Shown piece by piece: positions 7,718 through 15,138 of a DNA stretch of 64,000 nucleotides; the stretch's first letter is position 1; every line of letters starts with the position of its first letter. The position numbers were made by a program, and so were the translations under genes. The notes under the pieces are model-generated. The model was not told the DNA's origin. It saw nothing but the letters and a program-made list of their open reading frames with translations, and did not search any database. The DNA comes from Flavobacterium caeni (GTDB taxonomy: Bacteria; Bacteroidota; Bacteroidia; Flavobacteriales; Flavobacteriaceae). Location of the stretch: assembly GCF_900101895.1 (NCBI RefSeq), contig NZ_FMVF01000003.1, forward strand, positions 239,258 to 303,257. The letters run 5' to 3'.

Positions 7718-8491
7718 TCAAGTAGGATTGTTTTCAGACAGCGTCACGCGTGTACCGTTGCCCGGTTCAGAAATAATGTCGATGTGATAGCCGATGCCCG
7801 TGGCGCGGGTCGCCATGTTTTGAAGGCCAAGCGTTGTTTTGGATTCGATGCGATCGGCTGAGAATCCTTTGCCGTTGTCGGTGACCTGCATCTCGAACAA
7901 GGGATTGAGTCTGATGCGAACGCTGATGTGGCTGGCGGCCGCATGCTTTAAGGTATTGTTGATGATTTCCTGAAAGATGCGGTAAATGACGATTTTCTCG
8001 TCGACCGAGAAATCCCGCGGCTCGCCTTTAACAGAAAATGTCAGATCCAATTTGGGGTTTTTGCGCAACCGTTCGACCTCGGCACCAATGGCTTTGACCA
8101 AATCCTGTCGTACGATCAATTGGTTGTTCAAAGAATGGCTGATGCTGCGGATCGAATCGGACAGTTTGCGCACCGATTCCGACAGCGGTTGTAAATCGCG
8201 TTGCATTGCTACCGAATCGAGTTTGAGGTTCTCGATCTGGAAGTTGATGTAGGTGAGTTGCTGGCCCGCATCGTCGTGCAAATCGGCCGAAATGTTGTTG
8301 AACACTTGTTCTTGGGTTTCGATGATGGCGCCGGTAAGCGATTTTTGGTGGTCGAGGTCTTTTTGGTAGAGTTGCGCCGTATAGGTCTTTACCTTTCGGA
8401 TGTAAAGTTTAACCAAGAGGACGTTGAATAATACTATCAAGCTTACAAACATCAAACCGATGATGATTCCGAATGCAATAGGTTCAAACAT
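7718..8491 (-). CDS. Sensor histidine kinase, HisKA_3 type
   Basis: A small 257-residue kinase: one N-terminal membrane helix (about residues 8-30), a short coiled linker, an H-box ISADLHDDAGQQLTYIN with phospho-acceptor His72, and a C-terminal ATPase domain with DNGKGFSADRI and LGLQNMATRATGIG. This is the DesK/NarX-like class that pairs with LuxR-type regulators, and the regulator gene follows 1 nt later. There is no sensory domain of its own; the 8-nt overlap with the preceding polytopic membrane protein suggests that protein supplies the signal. Confidence 0.9.
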   Translation of the reverse strand: MFEPIAFGIIIGLMFVSLIVLFNVLLVKLYIRKVKTYTAQLYQKDLDHQKSLTGAIIETQEQVFNNISADLHDDAGQQLTYINFQIENLKLDSVAMQRDLQPLSESVRKLSDSIRSISHSLNNQLIVRQDLVKAIGAEVERLRKNPKLDLTFSVKGEPRDFSVDEKIVIYRIFQEIINNTLKHAAASHISVRIRLNPLFEMQVTDNGKGFSADRIESKTTLGLQNMATRATGIGYHIDIISEPGNGTRVTLSENNPT

Positions 8492-9128
8492 AGGATAGCT
8501 TTTTCTCGCGATGGATGTAAAGGTTGAGCAATACGTAGTAGACCAGGTTGACGATGGTTCCTATAAACGCATACAAATGGATGTCTGCGTAGACCTTTGT
8601 TACCGAAAGTCGATAATCCCTAAAACCAAAAATAAAACTGAGCCCCAAAAAGAACAGCACTGGTGCCGAAATCAACAAGAACTGATTTACCTCAAAGAAT
8701 GAAAAAGACTCGCTTTGCAATTGTCGGAAACTTTCCCGGATATAGACGATGAGATACAGCAATGCGCCGAAAATAAAGGTGTTATAGTTGAAATTAACGG
8801 TGCCTTCTCCTATAAAGAGATTTGCAGCTGCCAAGCCTACAAACATGTAGATTATGGCCAGGGTAGTTTTTTTATTGTCGAAAAGGGTATTCAATAGCAA
8901 CAGCCAAAGCCCATTGTGCAGTGTCATGCTTACCGATGTCAACAAGCCATTGTTGATGTTCTTTAGCATAAAAATCAACGACACGACTTCGTTTGAAATG
9001 CAAACGAAAAGGATGGCCAACAGGATTCGGTTTGGTCTGTTTCGGGGTAGGTAAATCATGGCGCGGACAAACGTGACGATGACGAGTAATTGTGTGAAAT
9101 TGATGTAGGACCAAAGTTTTGTTTCCAT
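8484..9128 (-). CDS. Polytopic membrane protein, putative sensor partner of the kinase
   Basis: A 214-residue protein that is nearly all transmembrane helix: about seven hydrophobic segments, including LLLAILFVCISNEVVSLIFM-like stretches in the first third and YAFIGTIVNLVYYVLLNLYI near the C-terminus. It has no recognisable catalytic domain. The gene overlaps the kinase gene by 8 nt, which points to translational coupling and a joint complex. By layout it resembles 7TM or MASE-like sensor modules encoded as a separate polypeptide; the ligand is unknown. Confidence 0.7.
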   Translation of the reverse strand: METKLWSYINFTQLLVIVTFVRAMIYLPRNRPNRILLAILFVCISNEVVSLIFMLKNINNGLLTSVSMTLHNGLWLLLLNTLFDNKKTTLAIIYMFVGLAAANLFIGEGTVNFNYNTFIFGALLYLIVYIRESFRQLQSESFSFFEVNQFLLISAPVLFFLGLSFIFGFRDYRLSVTKVYADIHLYAFIGTIVNLVYYVLLNLYIHREKKLSYV

Positions 9129-9130
9129 AA

Positions 9131-9169
9131 TTCACCTGTAAACTGCTTTTGTGGTGATTTACAGGTGAA
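9131..9169 (-). promoter_or_regulatory. 12-bp perfect inverted repeat ending 2 nt before the start codon
   Basis: TTCACCTGTAAA-N15-TTTACAGGTGAA is a perfect 12-bp inverted repeat ending 2 nt before the ATG of the membrane-sensor operon. As DNA it could be a dimeric operator. As RNA it forms a hairpin whose 3' arm contains AGGTGA, a ribosome-binding-like sequence, next to the start codon. No U run follows, so it is not a plain terminator. Confidence 0.7.
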
Positions 9170-9188
9170 ATTACGAAAAGTTCATTAA

Positions 9189-10010
9189 TTATAGCGGAGA
9201 ATAATAGTCACTTCTGGCTGCCGATTGCGGAACTTGCGAAAAATTATAATAATGTCGTTCTAAATCGTCTTTGACAGACAACACCATTGTTCGTGCAGAT
9301 GTTCCGTCGGGGCGCTTTACCTTAGGTCTCTTGATTTGGATTTCGTCGGTGTCCTTAAGGTTCCTATTGGTAATAATACTGTTGATAAAAGCCGCTGAGA
9401 AACAATTATCTCCGGGATAAAACTTATCCACAGCCTTCAAATTGACTCCGTATTCATGCCATTTAAAAGATATTTTCAAATACCATTCGTACCGTTCAAC
9501 GTTTAGATCTCTTTGCTCGTCTGTAAAAGCTTTACGGATATCCGCAACAGTTATCGTGGCGCGTACCCATGCCGCTTCGAGATTATCCTGTTCCGTTTCG
9601 CCAAACAGATGCTCGCATTCTATGAATTGTGCCGATCGATCAAAACAAATGTATTTACCATAGAGCTTTAACCATCCGGCCAAATTCAGTAGGGGATCGT
9701 TGTACATTTTATTCAAGTCAAGCCGTGCATGATTTGTGGAACAGGAAGGAAACGGATTGCTTGTAGGTCGGGGGCTCGGCGATGGAATTGGAGGGGTTGG
9801 TGTCGTCGATTCGACAAAGTATTTTTCATTTTCGACGACCCAATTGGGGTATGCAGAAGACGCGTCATCCAGGTTGACGAAAAAAACGTCATTGCACTTC
9901 CCTGGGCTTCTTACAATTGTTGGAGAAAATGACATCCAAAGGAAAAGAATAAGTCCAGCAATCGTGACGCTGCCTATAGCGACGCGTCGGCTAAAAGTAT
10001 GTTTCTTCAT
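9189..10010 (-). CDS. Hypothetical membrane-anchored protein with proline-rich linker
   Basis: I do not recognise this 273-residue protein. It has a basic start and one hydrophobic helix (about residues 9-26, VAIGSVTIAGLILFLWM), so it is anchored or secreted. A Pro/Ser/Thr linker follows (about 70-90, TPPIPSPSPRPTSNPFP), then a polar domain with three or four cysteines (CSTNHARLDLNK, ICFDRSAQFIECEH, DNCFSAAF). By eye its GC content is lower than that of its neighbours, as is the non-coding DNA upstream, which hints at recent acquisition. It lies 19 nt upstream of the inverted repeat that precedes the two-component operon, but a functional link is not evident. Confidence 0.65.
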   Translation of the reverse strand: MKKHTFSRRVAIGSVTIAGLILFLWMSFSPTIVRSPGKCNDVFFVNLDDASSAYPNWVVENEKYFVESTTPTPPIPSPSPRPTSNPFPSCSTNHARLDLNKMYNDPLLNLAGWLKLYGKYICFDRSAQFIECEHLFGETEQDNLEAAWVRATITVADIRKAFTDEQRDLNVERYEWYLKISFKWHEYGVNLKAVDKFYPGDNCFSAAFINSIITNRNLKDTDEIQIKRPKVKRPDGTSARTMVLSVKDDLERHYYNFSQVPQSAARSDYYSPL

Positions 10011-10136
10011 ATCAAGAATAATTAGGGTTAACCATCCAAAGGTCCAAAACCCAAATCACATCTTACTAGTTAAAACCCTAGTCGTGTCCGGTGATTTTAT
10101 ATAGGCTGAGAACGACACTAATGTAGGATTTAATTT

Positions 10137-10155
10137 TGTAACAGCAACAGTTACA
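10137..10155. promoter_or_regulatory. Palindrome TGTAAC-N7-GTTACA
   Basis: A perfect 6-nt-arm inverted repeat with a 7-nt spacer in the 257-nt region between the divergent genes starting at 10010 and 10268. The same arms and spacer length recur at 57230-57254. The rest of this region is AT-rich, with a long-spaced TAGGGTT/AACCCTA pair (10023-10029, 10074-10080) and no gene. Confidence 0.4.
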
Positions 10156-10267
10156 GTTTTTGCAGACAAAAAATAGTTTAAAAAACCAATCCGGAATGGT
10201 GATTTGCCTATTTCCAGGGGAAGATTAAGAAGTAGTTTAGACCGATAATCTTATAGTTCTAAATGTC

Positions 10268-10600
10268 ATGAAAACGTTCAACGCACAGGCCTACCTTAGC
10301 CTCAGAGAAGTCCCCAACATGCTCCACATTCGCGGATGGGTCGAAACAGCCCGTCCCGACGACCGCGTACGGTTCAAGAAATCGATCAACCAGGGCGCCA
10401 ATCCGGGCGTACTTATGACCGAGCTCGTGATCACCCGCGGATCAAAGCCCGAACGCGAAACCACCAAACGGTTCAAGCTCGAACTCAAAGGCGACCACGC
10501 CAAAGGCTATCGGGAAATAAACATCCGCTACGACGATGGGATGCGGCAATACGCCATACAGGATGCCATCGAAGTCTTCGGGATGCCAAAGATAAAGTAG
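10268..10600 (+). CDS. Small hypothetical protein
   Basis: A 110-residue soluble protein with no domain I recognise. It is rich in charged residues and ends in a segment with DDGMRQYAIQDAIEVFGMP. There is no signal peptide or membrane helix. Codon use matches the surrounding genes, which supports it being real. It lies 113 nt downstream of the TGTAAC palindrome and 127 nt before another small unknown gene on the same strand. Confidence 0.6.
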   Translation: MKTFNAQAYLSLREVPNMLHIRGWVETARPDDRVRFKKSINQGANPGVLMTELVITRGSKPERETTKRFKLELKGDHAKGYREINIRYDDGMRQYAIQDAIEVFGMPKIK

Positions 10601-10727
10601 ACCGATCGCGCAAAATAATTCGTTGCAATAGAATCCTATAATCCACAACTAAAATCCTGTAACACGGTTTCGCGATTCAAAATGCAATTTTGTAAGACCA
10701 CAAAGTTCCATCTAAATCCGACAAGCC

Positions 10728-11150
10728 ATGACCGTCCACAGCCTCGTACTTTTTGAAAACGGTGCCTACAGGGAGATTTCCAAAGAATTCGACTTGAGCG
10801 TGCACAATTCGATCGTCAACCCCACGACCAACGACTTGGTGCAAGACAACTACATGACTTTTTTTTATCCCGCCCACAACGACAGCGAAGTAGTGTTCGA
10901 CTATGCCAAAGCATGCGGCCTGCACCTGATCGAAGGTTGGGAGCTGTCGCCGCTTGAGGAGCGAAAACGCGATGCGTTGCCGCCCGAGGAATCGGTGCTC
11001 TTCAACATGTCGAAGCCGTTTCCCGAAGGCTACAAAATGTTCCGCATCCACTATTGGACAGAACAGCCCATACACTGGGAACTCAATCCCGATGCCGATT
11101 TGTTCGTCTTCAACAGCCAGGAAATCCAGTCGATGGTCATGTTCAATTAG
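10728..11150 (+). CDS. Small hypothetical protein
   Basis: A 140-residue soluble protein of unknown function, acidic and rich in aromatic residues (NYMTFFYPAHNDSE, FRIHYWTEQPIHWELNPDAD). There is no signal peptide, membrane helix or obvious catalytic motif. It has good coding character and is followed 38 nt later by a strong hairpin terminator. A single TGTAAC half-site lies upstream at about 10659. It may be co-regulated with the gene at 10268, but nothing shows a shared function. Confidence 0.6.
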   Translation: MTVHSLVLFENGAYREISKEFDLSVHNSIVNPTTNDLVQDNYMTFFYPAHNDSEVVFDYAKACGLHLIEGWELSPLEERKRDALPPEESVLFNMSKPFPEGYKMFRIHYWTEQPIHWELNPDADLFVFNSQEIQSMVMFN

Positions 11151-11187
11151 CGACACGACCGATCTTATCCCGCCTACATCAAGGCAT

Positions 11188-11216
11188 AAAAAAACCGGAA
11201 CTGCTCCGGTTTTTTG
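11188..11216. terminator. Bidirectional terminator
   Basis: AAAAACCGGA, a 5-nt loop and TCCGGTTTTT make a 10-bp stem with A and T tracts on both sides. It sits between two convergent genes and can terminate both. Confidence 0.85.
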
Positions 11217-11240
11217 TTTTTTGTTTTATGTTTAGGCTAA

Positions 11241-11936
11241 TTAACGTCGGCTCATCAGGATCCTGAGGATGTACCAGAACAGCAACATCACCGAGGCGAA
11301 CAACTGCAAGGCGGCGCCCACATACTGGTGCGTCCCGTAATGGTCTTTGATTTGGCTGGTTTGGTAAAGAATACTCGCCGAGGCCAGCACCACCATTCCG
11401 ATCGAAAACCAAAGCCCGAGGTCGAATCCAAAAATGGCACCCGCCACGATGGCACCCAGCGCCACAAATCCGCCCACGACCAAAATAGTGCGCAGGAACG
11501 AGAAATCGGTATTGGTAAAGAAAACCGCCGCGGTGAGGCCGCCGAACATGCCCAACGTCGTGAGCGCGGCCTGCATCAGGATCGCTCCGCCGTTCTCGGC
11601 ATAGAACGCCGCGATATAAATCATCGGCAAAAAAATGATGGCCTCGAGCAGCACATACAAGCCCAGCCCCAAATATTGTTTTTGACGCGAGGCCGCAAAA
11701 GCCATACGGTCGGCGAGCATGCCGCCAACCCAGAACAGGCCAATCAGGAACAGCCAAAAGAATTGTCCGCTGTTCACCATCGCGATGATCCAGTCAGACG
11801 GGACCAATTGAATCAACAACGTCTCGGTGACCATAAACGCCAAAAGCGCCAGGGCCACATGCAAATAGGTCTTGCGGTAAAAAGTGGCCTGCTCGGTTCC
11901 CGACGCCTGGCCTACCAAAATAGGTTCGTTTTCCAT
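11241..11936 (-). CDS. Bax inhibitor-1/YccA family membrane protein
   Basis: A 231-residue protein with seven transmembrane helices covering residues 28-228. It has the UPF0005/BI-1 pattern, with the ATFYRKTYLHVALALLAF start, GGMLADRMAFAASRQ in the middle, and a C-terminal DHYGTHQYVGAALQLFASV segment carrying the acidic and His residues linked to pH-sensitive calcium leak in bacterial homologues. Length is standard. It is a single gene with a shared terminator downstream. A possible promoter, TTTG-N23-TATTTTCG, lies upstream on the minus strand. Confidence 0.9.
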   Translation of the reverse strand: MENEPILVGQASGTEQATFYRKTYLHVALALLAFMVTETLLIQLVPSDWIIAMVNSGQFFWLFLIGLFWVGGMLADRMAFAASRQKQYLGLGLYVLLEAIIFLPMIYIAAFYAENGGAILMQAALTTLGMFGGLTAAVFFTNTDFSFLRTILVVGGFVALGAIVAGAIFGFDLGLWFSIGMVVLASASILYQTSQIKDHYGTHQYVGAALQLFASVMLLFWYILRILMSRR

Positions 11937-12035
11937 GGTTTGTTTTTTAGTTCAGCCCGAAAATAGTTATTTTTTTGGCTATCCTAATCAAACCCGGATT
12001 ATTTTTTTAACAAAACCGACGCGAACGCTTGTGGC

Positions 12036-12602
12036 CTAAATGACGATATGGCTCCAGTTTTCACCACTCTTGATGCGGTGCAGCTGCATTTCGCTGATGC
12101 CAAATTGCTTGGCGATGATCTTGAGCCTGGTCTTGCGGTTCGGGTCGTGGATCAATTTCTTGAGCCTGATTACTTGGGTGGCATTGAGTTTACCCGTAAT
12201 GCCCAAACGCGGGATCTTGCGCGCGGCGATCACGTGCGGGCTTCGTTGCCCGTGCGCGAGCATGTCGACGCGTGAGACCCATTTGAGGTTCGAAACCTGG
12301 TCGTTGTCGCGCACATAATCCAAATGGATCACATGGGTGTGGTCTTCTTCTTTGGGAAGGAACAACTGTCCGACCAATTTGTAGATGAAAAGATACTTGC
12401 ATTTCTTCTTACCGTCTGGCAACGTAATCCGATAGTCAAGTGTTCGGTACCCGTCGGCACGACCGCCCTTAAGTTCGCGTCCGTCAAAGAATTCGTTGGT
12501 GTAGCTGATGAGCCTGCCGTAATTCGAAACTGCGTAACGCTTGCGCAAGGTTGCGTCCATGGGTACCTCTTTGAAGATTTCAGAGGGGTACAATTTTAAC
12601 AT
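12036..12602 (-). CDS. NUMOD4 domain protein with degenerate HNH region
   Basis: This 188-residue protein has a NUMOD4 module (about residues 8-45, with YAVSNYGRLISY), an HNH_3-like region (about 70-110, IYKLVGQLFLP then VIHLD and SNLKWV) and a C-terminal helix-turn-helix (about 135-185, QVIRLKKL and QFGISEMQLHRIKSGENWSH). In active HNH_3 nucleases the first motif reads HRLVA; here the histidine is Tyr, so cleavage is doubtful. Such proteins recur in flavobacteria at fixed loci. It probably binds DNA; a role as a regulator derived from a homing endonuclease is inferred. Confidence 0.75.
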   Translation of the reverse strand: MLKLYPSEIFKEVPMDATLRKRYAVSNYGRLISYTNEFFDGRELKGGRADGYRTLDYRITLPDGKKKCKYLFIYKLVGQLFLPKEEDHTHVIHLDYVRDNDQVSNLKWVSRVDMLAHGQRSPHVIAARKIPRLGITGKLNATQVIRLKKLIHDPNRKTRLKIIAKQFGISEMQLHRIKSGENWSHIVI

Positions 12603-12816
12603 GATGTGGTATTTAGATAAACAGTGGCATTTGTTTATGGATTTTCAAAACTAAAAAATATCGCGAAAAAAACGACGGTTTTGGCAAAATCTTAGTAAAA
12701 AATCTATGCAAACGTTTTTCTAAACACACCTACTAAAAAAGCTAAACTGTTAGTGTTGAGCAAGAAAACCGGCGCTCTGTTCTTGAGATGACAAACATTC
12801 GAAAAACACCATAAAA

Positions 12817-14361
12817 TTACTTTTTGATGAGTTTGGCTACACGGAATCCATCGGCCTTGATCAAATAAGTCCCTTTGGCCAACGACGAAACTTCGATCGG
12901 ATGCTGTGCATCGGCGCTAAAGTCGAGCACTTTTTGCCCAAGCATGTTGTAAAGGCTTCCCGTCACGGCTTTCGAAATACCTACAGGAAATACTTTGTCG
13001 CTGGCGGGGTTAGGGTAGAAGCCTATGACGGGCTCCACCGGCGCGACGGTACCCAATGCGTCGTTGGTCAGTTGCGCCAAAAACGGCCAGTAGTCGAATT
13101 CATCGGCCTCGAAACTGAACCCGTCGATGGTGGCCGACCCGCGCGCCACACCTACGACTGCAATCGCCCCCGACGGTGTTACGCTTACGGCATCGATCCT
13201 ATCGTTGGACGCGCCGCCGACGGTTTTGGCCATCAACAAGTTGCCGTTCTTGTCGTATTGCAGGACCAAACCATCTTCACTGGGGCCGTTGCTCGCCGTG
13301 CTGACGGTATCGGTCCATTGAATGCCGCCCCGCGTCGATCCCACGAACAGGATATTGCCCTGCGGATCGGCCGACAAGTAACGGTGGTTGCCTATTTGGG
13401 CCATGCCTTGCCCAGGAACTTCTTGTACCCACTGGTATTCGCCGTTGGCGTTGAGTCTTGTCAGGAAAAAATCGTTGAACATACCCAACGGACCTTCGGT
13501 GGCGATGTCGTCAAAAAGATAATCGTCGAACAGGTAAGAACTGAAGTACACCTCATCGGGCGAAACGGCCACGACTTGGGGCTTGGGACAAGTAATGTCT
13601 TCTTGGAAACGCACCCATTGGTATACACCGGCGGGCGAATATTTGACCAAGAAAGTATTGTACGTAAGTGGGTCTTCTATGTCTACGCCGTTAAACGTCG
13701 CGCCCGGATCTGTACAAGATCCTGCCGCATAGATGTTGCCTTGGTTGTCTACGCTGATCGACGACAGCATACGTACGTTTTGTTGTGTGATCGTTAACAT
13801 GGGCGCGCCGTCGGGAGTAAACTTCTGGATGATCGAATCCATAAAATCGCAGTAGCCCACATAAAGGTTGTCCTGCGCATCGGTCACGATCTGAAAAATG
13901 GTGGGTTCCGACCATTGCTGCATTTCGAACTGCATATGCCAGACCAGTTCCCCCTGCGGATTGAACTTGAAAAGCGCGTTTTGTGTTCCCTGTTCTTCGG
14001 TCGAAAGCAGCAGTTCCCCCACTTGCATGAGGTTGACAAAAGTTGCGGCGAGATACACGTTGCCCTGCGAATCGGCGGTCATGTCGTTTACCGTCACATG
14101 ACCAGTAAAAGTCTTGGAAAACAAAAGCGCGCCGGTGTTGTCATACTTGTTGTAGTATATGTCGCCGTGGATTTCGCTGTAATAAAACATGTTTTCCTTG
14201 AACCCGGCAAGGTATACATTGCCCGACGGGTCTGCCGTGGTGGTGTAGCCGATCAGGTCGCCGTTGGAGTTGAAATCGATCGGTGGATTCTTGATCCATT
14301 CGATTTGTTGTGCGTGCGCCATCGACGTGACGAGGAATAAAAGGAGCGTAATTTTTTTCAT
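12817..14361 (-). CDS. Secreted beta-propeller-like protein with T9SS sorting tail
   Basis: A 514-residue protein with a Sec signal peptide (residues 1-17, ending MAHA). Several repeats of about 50-60 residues follow, each with a DSQGN/DNQGN/DPQGN-type turn then an IYAAG/VYLAA strand (for example VDNQGNIYAAGSCTD), as in SBBP-type propeller repeats. The last 75 residues are a type A T9SS C-terminal domain (VIGFYPNPASDKV through KGTYLIK and KLIKK). It is therefore exported through the T9SS and attached to or released from the cell surface. The ligand or enzyme activity is unknown. Confidence 0.85.
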   Translation of the reverse strand: MKKITLLLFLVTSMAHAQQIEWIKNPPIDFNSNGDLIGYTTTADPSGNVYLAGFKENMFYYSEIHGDIYYNKYDNTGALLFSKTFTGHVTVNDMTADSQGNVYLAATFVNLMQVGELLLSTEEQGTQNALFKFNPQGELVWHMQFEMQQWSEPTIFQIVTDAQDNLYVGYCDFMDSIIQKFTPDGAPMLTITQQNVRMLSSISVDNQGNIYAAGSCTDPGATFNGVDIEDPLTYNTFLVKYSPAGVYQWVRFQEDITCPKPQVVAVSPDEVYFSSYLFDDYLFDDIATEGPLGMFNDFFLTRLNANGEYQWVQEVPGQGMAQIGNHRYLSADPQGNILFVGSTRGGIQWTDTVSTASNGPSEDGLVLQYDKNGNLLMAKTVGGASNDRIDAVSVTPSGAIAVVGVARGSATIDGFSFEADEFDYWPFLAQLTNDALGTVAPVEPVIGFYPNPASDKVFPVGISKAVTGSLYNMLGQKVLDFSADAQHPIEVSSLAKGTYLIKADGFRVAKLIKK

Positions 14362-14712
14362 ATCGGTTCAGGTTGGTTGGCCCAAAAAGGCATACCCGAC
14401 AGATTGCAATCCGAGAATAAGGTTGCGTTGGCGTGTTTTTTTTCTTCGAAAACCTTAGGAATATTTGATTTTAAGGTGATGATTCTTACAGTTTTAACGA
14501 CAGTATACAATGGAGGGAAGCGCTATTTAATGACGTTTCGACTGCCTCGGGTGCTAATCATACAAAACTGTCACATAATTTTATAAGAAATATACGGCTG
14601 CAATAATCGAAATTTGCTTCGAACGAGAACAAACAAAGCCCTATAATCAACCAGTTACTGAAAGGGGTTTGTCGAAATCACAACGGTTTCGAATCGCCAA
14701 AATGCCGAAGTT
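14362..14712. other. Intergenic region between divergent T9SS and response regulator genes
   Basis: This 351-nt region holds the two divergent 5' ends. No open reading frame with convincing coding character, tRNA or terminator is visible. AT-rich segments with partial -7 matches occur, but none fits the TAnnTTTG pattern at a good spacing. Confidence 0.5.
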
Positions 14713-15138
14713 ATGATTACCAATGCCCACCAATTGACACCTGCACCCCAAAACCTACCCGTGCAAAAAACATGTTTTTTTATCGATGATGACGAAGACG
14801 ACCGCGATTTCTTTTGCGCCGCCATCCAAGAAATTGACCCGACCATCAAATGTGTGTTTGCCACCGATGGTATCGATGCCATGTCGCAACTCCATGCAGG
14901 GGAATGGGTTCCTGACTATATTTTCGTCGACATGAATATGCCGCTTATGGACGGCAAGCAATGTCTGGTCGAAATAAAAAAAATACAACGTTTGCAAAAT
15001 GTGCCTACCTATCTTTATTCGACTTCGAGCAACCCAAAGCTCGTGGCCGAAATACTGGACATGGGCGCCACCGATTTTTTAATCAAACCAACCAGCATGG
15101 TGGCGCTCGAGCACCTGCTCAAAGAAATAGTAGTGTAA
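14713..15138 (+). CDS. Single-domain response regulator
   Basis: A 141-residue CheY-like receiver (Rcp1 subgroup) with acidic cluster DDDEDD at residues 25-30, phospho-acceptor Asp73 in FVDMNMPLMDG, a conserved Thr/Ser in YLYSTSS and Lys in FLIKP. There is no output domain. Its stop codon directly abuts the start of the large multi-PAS kinase, so both are made from one message and probably form a phosphorelay pair. Confidence 0.88.
   Translation: MITNAHQLTPAPQNLPVQKTCFFIDDDEDDRDFFCAAIQEIDPTIKCVFATDGIDAMSQLHAGEWVPDYIFVDMNMPLMDGKQCLVEIKKIQRLQNVPTYLYSTSSNPKLVAEILDMGATDFLIKPTSMVALEHLLKEIVV

Noticed and set aside
7021..7725. A 234-codon plus-strand frame opposite the response regulator.
   Set aside because: It starts inside the tRNA 3' end and is the mirror of a clear NarL-type gene.
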